Positions 1 through 7,949 of a stretch of DNA of 48,441 nucleotides are shown one piece after another. Source of the stretch: Apilactobacillus xinyiensis (GTDB lineage Bacteria > Bacillota > Bacilli > Lactobacillales > Lactobacillaceae); NCBI RefSeq assembly GCF_019656235.1, contig NZ_BPLL01000011.1:1-48441 (forward strand). Direction: 5' to 3'. The notes under the pieces are model-generated. The model did no database searches and had not been told where the DNA came from. It saw nothing but the letters and a program-made list of their open reading frames with translations. The translations under genes and the position numbers were made by a program. How positions within the stretch are numbered: position 1 is the stretch's first letter; each line of letters opens with the position of its first letter.

Positions 1-73
1 AGTTGAATATTTTGACATAAAAAAACCGCCTTAAAAAATTAGATATTATGTCTAACTTTTTTAAGGCGGTACA
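1..73 (-). mobile_element. Left end of an IS3-family (IS150-like) insertion sequence, cut by the window edge
   Basis: Read on the minus strand, the element starts with TG at 73 and its terminal repeat contains GCCTTAAAAAAGTTAGACA. That 19-mer recurs at the other window end (48371-48389). An ORF opens at ATG 18-16 and reads MSKYST before the edge, the usual beginning of the helix-turn-helix OrfA of IS150-type elements. AAGGCGG just upstream serves as its RBS. The element points out of the window and sits 17 bp past the stop codon of the DUF2075 gene. The family call rests on the terminal repeat and six residues, so it is good but not certain. Confidence 0.8.
25..70 (-). promoter_or_regulatory. 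Hairpin at the IS end that masks the transposase RBS and resembles a terminator
   Basis: The arms 51-70 and 25-43 pair over 14 bp, then one bulged G, then 5 bp, around a 7-nt loop. On the minus strand the hairpin is followed by seven T and then the OrfA ATG. The RBS AAGGCGG lies inside the 3' arm. A transcript entering from the DUF2075 gene would fold here, ending transcription or hiding the RBS. A transcript starting inside the element would lack the 5' arm and stay translatable. Confidence 0.7.
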
Positions 74-90
74 CTTTGTGGACACCTTTT

Positions 91-1308
91 TTATTTAATA
101 TTTTTAAATAATGACAATAATTTATCCCTTAAATTTTTATCATGAGCAAAAATGTACAGACCATGTACGCCACGTTTCATTAAAACATTAATTGAATTTA
201 AAATTAACTGTTTTTTTATTTTTTCAAAACTTTCATCATTTTCCATATCAGGTCTTTTTTTTAATGATTCAACGTCAGTAAATTTATTTAAATTAACATC
301 TATTGTTTTTCCATCATTGCTTAATGAAATGGGTGGCCCTAATATTACACCTACATAGTTTAAATCAAATCCTTGGCAAGTAAAAATTGATCCGACTTCA
401 TTTATAGTTTTAGGGATTTCAGCCCAAGGAGTTTGTGTAAAATTATATTGATCCCAAGGCATTTTAAAGTTTCCTTCAATTACGTAGTGTTTACCACCAT
501 CTAAAGTTGAGGGGTAACCTGAGGTAGAAACAATTCTAGAAAGTCCCACTTGTTTATTTTTTTTAACAATAGTTTTTCGCATTTCTTCAGCATCTTCAAA
601 AACTTTAAAGTCATAATTTTGTTTGGCATCATTAGGAATTTCTTCCAGATAACCATCGGTAAAACTGTTAATCCAATCAACTAGCTTTTGGCTAGCAGTC
701 ATTCTAAACTGTTTAGTTAAATGATATTCATCATTGTGGTATGGCTCTAATAATCGTCTCAACATTTCTTCGTTCCAAAACATTTTAGTTCTCAATACTT
801 GTCGATGGTCAAAAACGATAATAGTTACTTTTGATTTTTTAATAATTTCGGTTAATTGATTATCTTGATAAAAATTGTTGTAATGATCGGAACGTGATAA
901 TAGTAAATGGGCTTCATCAACGATTATTATATCTGAATGCAGGCCATTTTTATTCATTGAATTAATGAACGAAGTGGGGCGATTAAAATTTTTCTTTAAT
1001 ACATTGGGTTCGTCACCAGCAATGTTTTTATAAACTTTTAGAATTTCAGGATGATTCACTAAAAAATGATTTTGGGTACCTTCTAAGATACCGGGTTGCT
1101 TAGCCATTTGCTGAAAATCATAAAAAAGTTTGCTTAGTACAACACTTTTTCCGGTTCCAGCATCTCCGTAAATTGTAAAAACAGCATGTTTAGTTTGATT
1201 GAAATTGTTTTTAGCAAAATTTTCAATTTTTTCAACTAAATATTGCTGTTCATCGGTTAGATTTTTATTAGGATTAAGCTTATCTACCGCTGCATTTTGT
1301 AATTGCAT
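91..1308 (-). CDS. DUF2075 P-loop NTPase, SF1 helicase-like
   Basis: A 405-aa cytoplasmic protein. Walker A is GDAGTGKS near residue 50 and Walker B is IIIVDEAHLLLS near 130. Further SF1-type motifs follow in order: VIIVFDHRQ, LTKQFRM, a motif-V-like GSIFTCQGFDLNYVG, and a C-terminal NVLMKRGVHGLYIF with a possible arginine finger. This is the arrangement of DUF2075 (schlafen-like ATPase) proteins, whose cellular role is not established; binding to nucleic acid is an inference. The start ATG overlaps the stop of metF by one base (TAATG), so translation is probably coupled. No terminator is visible before the IS that begins 17 bp downstream. Confidence 0.85.
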   Translation of the reverse strand: MQLQNAAVDKLNPNKNLTDEQQYLVEKIENFAKNNFNQTKHAVFTIYGDAGTGKSVVLSKLFYDFQQMAKQPGILEGTQNHFLVNHPEILKVYKNIAGDEPNVLKKNFNRPTSFINSMNKNGLHSDIIIVDEAHLLLSRSDHYNNFYQDNQLTEIIKKSKVTIIVFDHRQVLRTKMFWNEEMLRRLLEPYHNDEYHLTKQFRMTASQKLVDWINSFTDGYLEEIPNDAKQNYDFKVFEDAEEMRKTIVKKNKQVGLSRIVSTSGYPSTLDGGKHYVIEGNFKMPWDQYNFTQTPWAEIPKTINEVGSIFTCQGFDLNYVGVILGPPISLSNDGKTIDVNLNKFTDVESLKKRPDMENDESFEKIKKQLILNSINVLMKRGVHGLYIFAHDKNLRDKLLSLFKNIK

Positions 1309-2117
1309 TAAAAACTTTCTTTCTTTTGGAAATTATGTTTAATTTTATCATAAATTGCATCTGTAGTTTGCCAATCGTTCATAGTGTATAAGTGAATTCC
1401 ATCAACATTATGTTTCAACAAATCATTAATTTGATTGACTGAAAAATTAACGCCATATTGATCTAATTCGTTTACGTTATCAAACTTGCCATGTGTCGAT
1501 ATCATATTATGATCTAACCAATGTAGTTGGTAATCTTTAGTAACAGGCATGATACCAGAAAAGACTGGCACGTTGATATCTTGTTTACGAATTTTTTGAA
1601 TAAATTGATATACTTTTTCATTGTCAAAACAAATTTGAGAGATTAACCCAATTGCACCAGCATTTACTTTTATTTTCAAATGTTCAATGTCTGATTTCAA
1701 ATCTTTAGCTTCGGGATGTTTTTCTGGATAGCATGTACCAAAAATTTCTATGGATTTATCATAGTCATTTATAAACTTGACTAAATCACTAGCATAATGA
1801 AAATCATTTTTAATATTAATACCATGGTATAAATTACCTTGTAGGGCTAATATTCTGTGAATTCCATATGATTCTAAAGTTTTAAGTTCGGTTATAATTT
1901 CATCTTTAGTTTTACTAATAGCTGACATATGAACTAAAACGGGAATCTTTAGGTCTTTTTTTATATAATTAGTTATTTGAACAATATCTTCAAAGCGCGT
2001 TTCACTTAAGTTATTTATAGATACAAAACTTGGTCGCCACTTTTTTAAATAATGTTTTATTAATTGAATTTGATTCAATTCAGCTGATATTTCAATAGAA
2101 AACATTTTATTACTCAT
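1308..2117 (-). CDS. metF: 5,10-methylenetetrahydrofolate reductase
   Basis: A 269-aa TIM-barrel flavoenzyme that would reduce methylene-THF to methyl-THF for methionine synthesis. Family motifs appear in order: VLVHMSA, ILALQGN (usually ILALRGD), GTCYPEKHPEA, a K-x-GA-x-G-x-ISQICFD block (usually TQ-FD), VFSGIMPV, and GIHLYTMN near the C terminus. It is slightly shorter than the E. coli enzyme (about 296 aa). An SD-like GAAAGGA precedes the ATG at 2117. A second in-frame ATG four codons later is also possible. No metE, metH or other methionine gene is nearby, and no SAM riboswitch or T-box could be seen upstream. Confidence 0.87.
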   Translation of the reverse strand: MSNKMFSIEISAELNQIQLIKHYLKKWRPSFVSINNLSETRFEDIVQITNYIKKDLKIPVLVHMSAISKTKDEIITELKTLESYGIHRILALQGNLYHGINIKNDFHYASDLVKFINDYDKSIEIFGTCYPEKHPEAKDLKSDIEHLKIKVNAGAIGLISQICFDNEKVYQFIQKIRKQDINVPVFSGIMPVTKDYQLHWLDHNMISTHGKFDNVNELDQYGVNFSVNQINDLLKHNVDGIHLYTMNDWQTTDAIYDKIKHNFQKKESF

Positions 2118-2193
2118 AAATGTATTTTCCTTTCAAAATTGTATACTTTTATAGTAATTAATATATTGAGTATATACAACCATATTTTAATCG

Positions 2194-2224
2194 TTTATCA
2201 AAATATTGATTTTCATGATATAAT
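2194..2224 (+). promoter_or_regulatory. Probable promoter of the MazG-like gene
   Basis: TATAAT at 2219-2224 is a perfect -10 box, with a weak -35 (TTTATC, 2194-2199) about 19 nt upstream. It lies in the 252-bp divergent region between metF and the MazG-like gene. That region also holds a GTATAC/GTATATAC-rich stretch (2140-2180) where the metF promoter must be. No riboswitch consensus was found. Confidence 0.5.
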
Positions 2225-2369
2225 CTTAAAAAAATTAGAAAATTGCCATGAAAAAATTATTAAGTAATAATGTTTTAATTAATGAATTACTTAAGTGAAT
2301 TTAAATTGTTTTAATAATTTTAGATTCAAGTGATTATCTATAAAAGACATTCATCAGGAGGTTTTTGAA

Positions 2370-2690
2370 TTGAAAGAAATCAATGAACATCAAAAGTGGT
2401 TAAAGAATTTTTACCAAAGTCGAGAATGGTATGAACTATCACCATTCGTTAGAATGAACTTTATTGCTGAAGAAATCGGTGAATTGGCCAGAGCAGTACG
2501 CGCAATTGAAATTGGAAGGGACCATCCTGGTGAAAGTAAAAAAACGCCGGAACAATTAGATGATAATTTACATGAGGAGTTATCTGATTTATTAGACCAA
2601 GTATTAGTTCTGGCATCTAAATATAATATATCTGGTGAAGAACTGTTGAAATATAGTGAACATAAATTACATAAGCGTTTTAACTTTTAA
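2370..2690 (+). CDS. MazG-like nucleotide pyrophosphohydrolase
   Basis: A 106-aa single-domain protein of the all-alpha NTP pyrophosphohydrolase superfamily. The metal-binding signature is EEIGEL (residues 31-36) followed by HEELSDLLDQ (about 73-82), matching the EExxE...ExxD pattern. Such proteins hydrolyse (d)NTPs to monophosphates and pyrophosphate, often as house-cleaning enzymes; the substrate cannot be told here. The TTG start is set by AGGAGG at 2356-2361, 8 nt upstream. It is monocistronic and shares a terminator with the converging phosphoglucomutase gene. Confidence 0.8.
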   Translation: MKEINEHQKWLKNFYQSREWYELSPFVRMNFIAEEIGELARAVRAIEIGRDHPGESKKTPEQLDDNLHEELSDLLDQVLVLASKYNISGEELLKYSEHKLHKRFNF

Positions 2691-2736
2691 ATAAAAATAA
2701 GCTATCTCAATTAGGAGATAGCTTATTTTTATTTAA
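2688..2736. terminator. Bidirectional intrinsic terminator
   Basis: GCTATCTC (2701-2708) pairs with GAGATAGC (2715-2722). The stem extends through flanking A/T runs, so U-tracts are present in both directions. It overlaps the stop codons of both convergent genes. Confidence 0.9.
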
Positions 2737-4466
2737 ATTAATTTATTGACTAGTTCATGAACACTATTTTCAAATGTATTTAATTTTTCTAGGGCTATAT
2801 CTTTAGTTTTGCCATTTGTACCTACATAGAATTTGATTTTAGGTTCAGTTCCTGATGGTCTAACAGCCAACCAAGTTCCATCTTCTAACCAGTATTTTAA
2901 AACGTTGGACTTAGGCAATGAAATACTTTCTTGCTTGCCATCTTGATTAATTTTTATAGATTCTTGGAAGTCTTCAGCTGATATAACTTTATGATTACCA
3001 AAACTATCTAAGTTACTATTTCTAAGGTTATTCATGATGCTAGCCATCTTGTTTTTACCGTTAGGGCCTTCAAATACTTTAGAAACAGTCTTTTCTTCAT
3101 AAAATCCATATTTTTTATAAATGTCTTGTAAGCCGTCATATACAGTCTTACCGTTTTCTTTATAATAAGCGGCTACTTCTGCTAGTAACATAGTTGATTG
3201 AATGGCATCTTTGTCTCGAACGAAAGGTTTAATTAAATAGCCAAAGCTTTCTTCAAATCCAAATAAGAAAGTATGACTATGTTTTTCTTCAAATTCTTTG
3301 ATTTGTTCAGCTATAAATTTAAAACCAGTTAAAACATTGATGGTTTTGATATTATAACTTTCAGCAATCTTACTTGCTAGTTCAGTGGATACGATAGACT
3401 TAACAATTACACCATTACTAGGTAATTCATTATGTGCTTGTTTAGCTTTTAAAATGTAATCCATTAAGACAACTGCAATTTGATTACCTGACATTAATTC
3501 ATAGTTGCCATCAGGTTGACGTACGGCAGCTCCTAATCGGTCAGCATCTGGATCAGTAGCAATTAAAATGTCAGCTGCAGTTTTATTACCTAACTTAATA
3601 GATAAATCAAAAGCTTCCGGAAATTCTGGATTAGGGAATTTTACAGTAGGAAATTCAGGATCTGAAATAGTTTGTTCAGCTACAATATCATAGTTCATAA
3701 ATCCAGCATTTTGTAATGCTCTTCTAGCTAAAACTTTACCAGTACCATGTAGAGGGGTGTAAACAAATTTTAAATTTTTACCTGTTTTCTTAATTAATTC
3801 ATGATTTATATTTACAGATTTAGCCTCTGTTAAATACGCTTCATCTACATCTTCACCAATAATTTTAATTAAATTGTTTTTTCTTAAATCACGTTCTGGC
3901 ATTGTTTGGATTGAAAATAAATCCGAAGTTTGTCTTACAAATTCAGTAATCATGTCAGATGCTTCTGGAGGCATTTGGCCACCATCTTCACCATATATTT
4001 TATATCCATTATATTGTTTAGGGTTGTGGCTGGCAGTAATCATAATTCCAGCAAAAGCATTTAAATGTCTAACGGCAAAAGATAGTTCTGGAGTAGGTCT
4101 AATTCCGTCAAATACATATGAAGGAATATTATGATGACCTAATACTTTAGCTGCTTCATAAGCAAATTCTTTAGAGTGGTAGCGAGAATCAAAGCTTATG
4201 GCAACTCCACGTTTTTTATCAGCATTGTTTAAAGTGTCCATATATTTAGCTAGACCTTCAGTTGCCTGTCTAATAGTAAAAATGTTGATACGATTAGTAC
4301 CAGCACCCATGATGCCACGCATTCCAGCAGTTCCAAATGATAAGAAGCCATTGAAAGCATCTTCAATAATATTTTCTTGATTATCAATTTCAGTAAGATC
4401 TAATTTAATTGATTCTGGAAGATTGCTTGCTTGCTTCCATTGTGTATATATTTCGTTTTTAATCAT
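2733..4466 (-). CDS. pgm: Phosphoglucomutase / phosphomannomutase (alpha-D-phosphohexomutase)
   Basis: A 577-aa enzyme interconverting glucose 6-phosphate and glucose 1-phosphate. All four phosphohexomutase signatures are present: TASHNPKQYNGYK with phosphoserine S146, the Mg loop ATDPDADRLG near 305, the sugar-binding GFEESFGY near 397, and the phosphate-binding RPSGTEPKIKFY near 540. The length matches the PgcA-type enzymes of Bacillus and lactic acid bacteria. Glucose 1-phosphate feeds UDP-glucose for cell-wall glycans and for GalE, encoded at 17472. It is transcribed alone and reads toward the MazG-like gene. Confidence 0.93.
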   Translation of the reverse strand: MIKNEIYTQWKQASNLPESIKLDLTEIDNQENIIEDAFNGFLSFGTAGMRGIMGAGTNRINIFTIRQATEGLAKYMDTLNNADKKRGVAISFDSRYHSKEFAYEAAKVLGHHNIPSYVFDGIRPTPELSFAVRHLNAFAGIMITASHNPKQYNGYKIYGEDGGQMPPEASDMITEFVRQTSDLFSIQTMPERDLRKNNLIKIIGEDVDEAYLTEAKSVNINHELIKKTGKNLKFVYTPLHGTGKVLARRALQNAGFMNYDIVAEQTISDPEFPTVKFPNPEFPEAFDLSIKLGNKTAADILIATDPDADRLGAAVRQPDGNYELMSGNQIAVVLMDYILKAKQAHNELPSNGVIVKSIVSTELASKIAESYNIKTINVLTGFKFIAEQIKEFEEKHSHTFLFGFEESFGYLIKPFVRDKDAIQSTMLLAEVAAYYKENGKTVYDGLQDIYKKYGFYEEKTVSKVFEGPNGKNKMASIMNNLRNSNLDSFGNHKVISAEDFQESIKINQDGKQESISLPKSNVLKYWLEDGTWLAVRPSGTEPKIKFYVGTNGKTKDIALEKLNTFENSVHELVNKLI

Positions 4467-4587
4467 AATAAAATCCCCAATAAATTCGATTACGTTACTA
4501 TTTGTGATTATAGTTAAATCAATATTTTAAGTCAATTTACTACATATAATATTATATCTTTTTATCATTATTTTCGCTTAAATTTTA

Positions 4588-4616
4588 TTCAACTAGTTAA
4601 CAAATTATACTATATA
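4588..4616 (+). promoter_or_regulatory. Probable promoter of the padR operon
   Basis: TTCAAC (4588-4593), a 17-bp spacer and TATATA (4611-4616). The start of transcription would fall at the left arm of the inverted repeat that encloses the padR RBS. Confidence 0.5.
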
Positions 4617-4623
4617 TCATATA

Positions 4624-4644
4624 ATATTATCGAGGTGATAATAT
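4624..4644 (+). promoter_or_regulatory. Inverted repeat enclosing the padR RBS and start codon
   Basis: ATATTATC (4624-4631) and GATAATAT (4637-4644) are perfect 8-bp arms around GAGGT, the core of the Shine-Dalgarno sequence. The right arm covers the first two bases of the ATG. It may be the PadR operator, an RNA hairpin presenting the RBS in its loop, or both. Confidence 0.55.
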
Positions 4645-4960
4645 GGCTGTACAAATTAGCTCCCGATTACTTGATGGCAGCGTGCTAGGACTGTTATCAG
4701 TAAAAGATTATTATGGGTATGCTTTAACTCAAGAAGTACAAAAATACATAGCAGTTTCTGAATCCACTATGTATCCAGTTTTACGTCGTTTAAAATCTAA
4801 TGGATTAGTCACTACGTATGATGAACCTTATCAAGGTCGTAATCGTAGATATTATCGAATTACCAATTTAGGTTTAAATAGTTTAAAAAGTATTGATATA
4901 GAATGGAAACAATTTAAAAATGCAGTGGATACTATGCTGAAAGGAGATAGACATGAATAA
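4643..4960 (+). CDS. PadR-family transcriptional regulator
   Basis: A 105-aa winged-helix protein matching short PadR regulators: a helical N-terminal half (LDGSVLGLLSVKDYYGYALTQEVQKY), a recognition segment STMYPVLRRLKSNGLV, and a wing with GRNRRYYRIT. PadR proteins repress their own operon and release DNA on binding a ligand or on envelope stress. It overlaps the next gene by 8 bp and heads a three-gene unit with HAAS and DUF4097 membrane proteins. The effector is unknown. Confidence 0.9.
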   Translation: MAVQISSRLLDGSVLGLLSVKDYYGYALTQEVQKYIAVSESTMYPVLRRLKSNGLVTTYDEPYQGRNRRYYRITNLGLNSLKSIDIEWKQFKNAVDTMLKGDRHE

Positions 4961-5531
4961 ATATATAGAGGAATTAAGTAAACTTTTAAATGTCCTTTCC
5001 TATCAAGACAAACAAGATGCGTTAAATTTTTATACTGAATATTTGCAAGATGGTGATTTTAAGACATATGCAGAGTGCTCAGAAAAATTAGGGACTCCAC
5101 AGATGTTAGCTAATAAAATAATTGCTAATTATCAAAGTGAGCATGGTAGTGGTTACGTTCGCGATAAAAGGAATGTATCGATTGTTTTAATTGTTTTACT
5201 TTGCATAATTGCCATTCCTTTCTTATTAACGATTATTTCAATTATTTTTTCAATATTTGTAACGATATTCTCAGTAATATTTTCAATTATAGTAACTATT
5301 TTTGCACTGGGGTTATCTGCAATTGTGATTTTAGTGGTTTCATTTTGGTTACTTTTCACTAACTTTTGGACCGGTCTGTTTTACTTAGGTCTAGCGCTAG
5401 TCACTTTAGGCATAGTTACTATATTATTTGAACCAGCTAAATGGCTATTAATTAATTTACTTTTAATAACCAAAAATTTTTGTAAATGGTCTTATAGTCA
5501 AATAACAAATATTGCTAAAAAATTTTTTTGA
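4953..5531 (+). CDS. HAAS/DUF1700-family membrane protein
   Basis: A 192-aa protein. An N-terminal helical HAAS-type domain (residues 1-60, with the YIEELSKLL..L..Q.....Y.EY pattern) is followed by long hydrophobic stretches at about 72-125 and 125-165, and a basic C-terminal tail. Families with this layout sit next to PadR regulators and are thought to pass signals between membrane and regulator; that role is inferred here. It starts inside padR, with AAAGGAG upstream of the ATG. Confidence 0.8.
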   Translation: MNKYIEELSKLLNVLSYQDKQDALNFYTEYLQDGDFKTYAECSEKLGTPQMLANKIIANYQSEHGSGYVRDKRNVSIVLIVLLCIIAIPFLLTIISIIFSIFVTIFSVIFSIIVTIFALGLSAIVILVVSFWLLFTNFWTGLFYLGLALVTLGIVTILFEPAKWLLINLLLITKNFCKWSYSQITNIAKKFF

Positions 5532-5545
5532 AAAGGAAGATAGAT

Positions 5546-6487
5546 ATGCAAAATAAATATGTAATTAGTTTAATAGTTTTGTTTTTAGGAATTATCTTGA
5601 TTTTTGTGGGCTTTTTGCATAATGGAGTTCGTCCATTATACTTTAGTAATAAGCATAATTTAGTGATTGGATTGAAAAATAAGCACGTTTATCGCAAAAT
5701 TAACAACCAAGAAGTTAGTGGTATTAAAACTATTAGTATAGAAAACAATTCTAATGTATCAATTCAACCTAGCTCAGACCCAAGAATTATATTTTATAAC
5801 TCTAAAGAGAATAATTCTGGATTAAGCATATCAAATCATGAATTGCGTGTTACTGGCAATGAAAACTCTGGATTTATGTTAGTTGGTTTATTTCAAAACG
5901 TTTCTAATAAAACTGAAATTTACTTACCAGAAAATGTTTATTTAAACTATATTCATCAATATAATCAGTCCGGTGATGTGTTTATTAAAGATATTAATAC
6001 CAAAGAAATGTCTTTAAGCGGTGGAAGTGTTCATTTGCAGAATGTAAATGCTCAGGGGACAATTAAAATTGGTAGTACCGATGGTGATGTTCATTTATCA
6101 AATGTAAAAGCCAATAATGCGATTTTAAATGCAGATGATGGTGATATCTCAATTGTTAATAGCATTTTTAACAAGGGTGAAAGTCAAATTGTCGATAGTG
6201 ATGGGGATGTAACATTGAAAAATGCTACATTTGATTCGCTTTACTGTAATGTTAGTGATGGCGATATTAACTTTTATAATCTATTAGCTAATAAAAAAAT
6301 AAATGCTCAATCTGAAGACGGCGATATTTCTGGCAAAATCATCAATGATAAGAATGTTAAAATAAATGCTAAATCTGATGATGGTAGTACCAATGTTTAC
6401 CAACCTAATAACTACACAGACCCTAAGCATTTAAAAACTTATAGTTTTTATACCAGTGATGGGGATGTTAACATATCAAAACGGTAA
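5546..6487 (+). CDS. DUF4097-family membrane-anchored beta-repeat protein
   Basis: About 313 aa. One N-terminal membrane helix (about residues 5-27) precedes an extracytoplasmic region with repeats of roughly 20-25 aa built around SDGDV/DDGDI turns (TDGDVHL, DDGDISI, SDGDVTL, SDGDINF, EDGDISG, DDGSTNV, SDGDVNI). This is the pattern of DUF4097 beta-solenoid proteins. I place the start at ATG 5546 because AAGGAAG lies 6 nt upstream; a TTG at 5528 would put that RBS inside the coding sequence. It is last in the padR operon and probably senses or binds the cell envelope (inference). Confidence 0.8.
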   Translation: MQNKYVISLIVLFLGIILIFVGFLHNGVRPLYFSNKHNLVIGLKNKHVYRKINNQEVSGIKTISIENNSNVSIQPSSDPRIIFYNSKENNSGLSISNHELRVTGNENSGFMLVGLFQNVSNKTEIYLPENVYLNYIHQYNQSGDVFIKDINTKEMSLSGGSVHLQNVNAQGTIKIGSTDGDVHLSNVKANNAILNADDGDISIVNSIFNKGESQIVDSDGDVTLKNATFDSLYCNVSDGDINFYNLLANKKINAQSEDGDISGKIINDKNVKINAKSDDGSTNVYQPNNYTDPKHLKTYSFYTSDGDVNISKR

Positions 6488-6496
6488 GGTACATTA

Positions 6497-6538
6497 AAAT
6501 AAGTTACAGATTGAAATAATCGTAACTTATTTTTTTTA
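6497..6538 (+). terminator. Intrinsic terminator of the padR operon
   Basis: AAATAAGTTAC (6497-6507) pairs with GTAACTTATTT (6522-6532), followed by a T-rich run. Confidence 0.85.
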
Positions 6539-6640
6539 TTCTAGTTAAATTTGCTTAAAGCCTATGTAAATTTGCATATTTTCGCTTTTATTTAGTAAGT
6601 ATGTTATTCACAATGGTTGAAAAAAAACTTAAAATATCAG

Positions 6641-6658
6641 AAACTATAACAGTAGTTT
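6641..6658 (+). promoter_or_regulatory. Inverted repeat in the promoter region of the fatty-acid operon
   Basis: AAACTA (6641-6646) and TAGTTT (6653-6658) are perfect arms 6 bp apart. They overlap TATAAC (6645-6650), a possible -10 box. It could be an operator, but it does not match the FapR consensus, and I am not sure it fits the FabT one. Confidence 0.3.
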
Positions 6659-6698
6659 TAGAAATTATATTATTTTATTATTTTTATGAGGAGACATC

Positions 6699-7652
6699 AT
6701 GAGCGGTTTTTCAATTTTATCTACTGCTAAAGCTGTTCCCAAAAAAGTAGTTACCAATGATGATTTAGCAAAAATTATGGATACATCTGATGAATGGATT
6801 ACCAGAAGAACTGGAATTAAAACTCGTCACATTGCTAATGATGAAACAACTACTTCTTTATGCACTAATGTTGCTGAAAACTTGCTTCAAAGAGCAGGGG
6901 TTGATGCTTCAGAAATAGATTTCATAATTGTGGGAACTATGTCTTCTGATTATCAAACCCCATCAACTGCAGCCTCAGTACAAGGCTTAATTGGGGCAAC
7001 TAACGCAGTTGCATTCGATATTAATGCCGCTTGTTCAGGATTTGTTTTTGGATTGGATATTTTAAATTCTCTATTGAATCGAGATGTTGAATCTAAAGGA
7101 ATCTTAATCGGTGGTGAAACACTTAGCAAAATGATTGATTGGAACGACCGCAGTACGGCTGTATTATTTGGTGATGGAGCTGGTGGTGTTTTAGTTTCAA
7201 ATCAAGGTAGCGGTGAAATACTATCCAAGGATTTAAAAACTTATGGTGAAAAGGGTCATTCTTTGACTGCTGGTCATATAAGTAAGACAGATGAAAATGC
7301 TGATATTTATTTTCATATGGATGGTCGAGCAGTTTATGATTTTGCTACGCATAGCGTCCCAGAATCAATTAAACGTGCTGCAGAATCTGCAAAAATTGAT
7401 TTGCAAGATATAGACTATTTTGTCCTACATCAAGCTAATGCTAGAATAATCAAAAGTGTTTCCAGGAAATTAGGTATTAGTATCGAACGTTTTCCAATTA
7501 ACATTAATCAGTATGGGAATACTGCAGCAGCTAGTGAACCAATTTTGTTAGAAGAATTGACACAGCATGGTACAATAGCTAGGGGCAATATTGTTGCCCT
7601 TTCTGGTTTCGGTGGTGGCTTAACCACAGGAACTGTTATTTTAAAATACTAA
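6699..7652 (+). CDS. fabH: Beta-ketoacyl-ACP synthase III
   Basis: A 317-aa thiolase-fold enzyme that condenses acetyl-CoA with malonyl-ACP to start fatty-acid synthesis. The nucleophile is Cys112 in NAACSGF. The catalytic His is in VLHQANARI and the Asn in GNTAAASEP. The start follows GAGGAG. It is the first gene of a 14-gene operon with short gaps running to fabF at 17351. In many lactobacilli a fabT (MarR-type) regulator lies next to fabH; none does here. Confidence 0.96.
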   Translation: MSGFSILSTAKAVPKKVVTNDDLAKIMDTSDEWITRRTGIKTRHIANDETTTSLCTNVAENLLQRAGVDASEIDFIIVGTMSSDYQTPSTAASVQGLIGATNAVAFDINAACSGFVFGLDILNSLLNRDVESKGILIGGETLSKMIDWNDRSTAVLFGDGAGGVLVSNQGSGEILSKDLKTYGEKGHSLTAGHISKTDENADIYFHMDGRAVYDFATHSVPESIKRAAESAKIDLQDIDYFVLHQANARIIKSVSRKLGISIERFPININQYGNTAAASEPILLEELTQHGTIARGNIVALSGFGGGLTTGTVILKY

Positions 7653-7677
7653 ATTATATTATGGAGTGAATTATATT

Positions 7678-7923
7678 ATGGCAGACAAGAATGCAATTTT
7701 AGATAAGGTAAAAGAAATCGTTGTGGATCAATCAGACGTTAAAGCTGATGACATTAAAATGGACACTAACTTCAAAGAAAACTTGGATTTAGACAGTCTT
7801 GACTTATTTGAAATCGTTGACGCTTTAGAAGACGAATACGATATTGAAATTGATTCAGATAATGATATTGAAACTGTAAATCAATTAGTTGATTACGTTG
7901 CAAAACAATTAGATGAAAAATAA
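7678..7923 (+). CDS. acpP: Acyl carrier protein
   Basis: An 81-aa acidic four-helix protein that carries the growing acyl chain on phosphopantetheine attached to Ser40 of the DSLDLFEIV motif. I use ATG 7678 because GGAGTG (7663-7668) is 9 nt upstream; the in-frame GTG at 7666 lies within that RBS. The PPTase encoded at 14286 probably adds the prosthetic group. Confidence 0.96.
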   Translation: MADKNAILDKVKEIVVDQSDVKADDIKMDTNFKENLDLDSLDLFEIVDALEDEYDIEIDSDNDIETVNQLVDYVAKQLDEK

Positions 7924-7949
7924 TTAGATTTGCTTAGGAGTGTTTAAAT

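Noticed and set aside
2248-2298. A 16-codon Leu-rich ORF as a leader peptide before the MazG-like gene
   Set aside because: It has no Shine-Dalgarno sequence, and the hairpin after it (about 2296-2330) has no T-run, so no attenuator is formed.
2118-2369. SAM riboswitch or T-box controlling metF
   Set aside because: No S-box, SMK-box or T-box consensus could be seen on the minus strand of this AT-rich region.
5528-5545. TTG 5528 as the start of the DUF4097 protein
   Set aside because: The RBS AAGGAAG would be inside the gene; ATG 5546 is correctly spaced.
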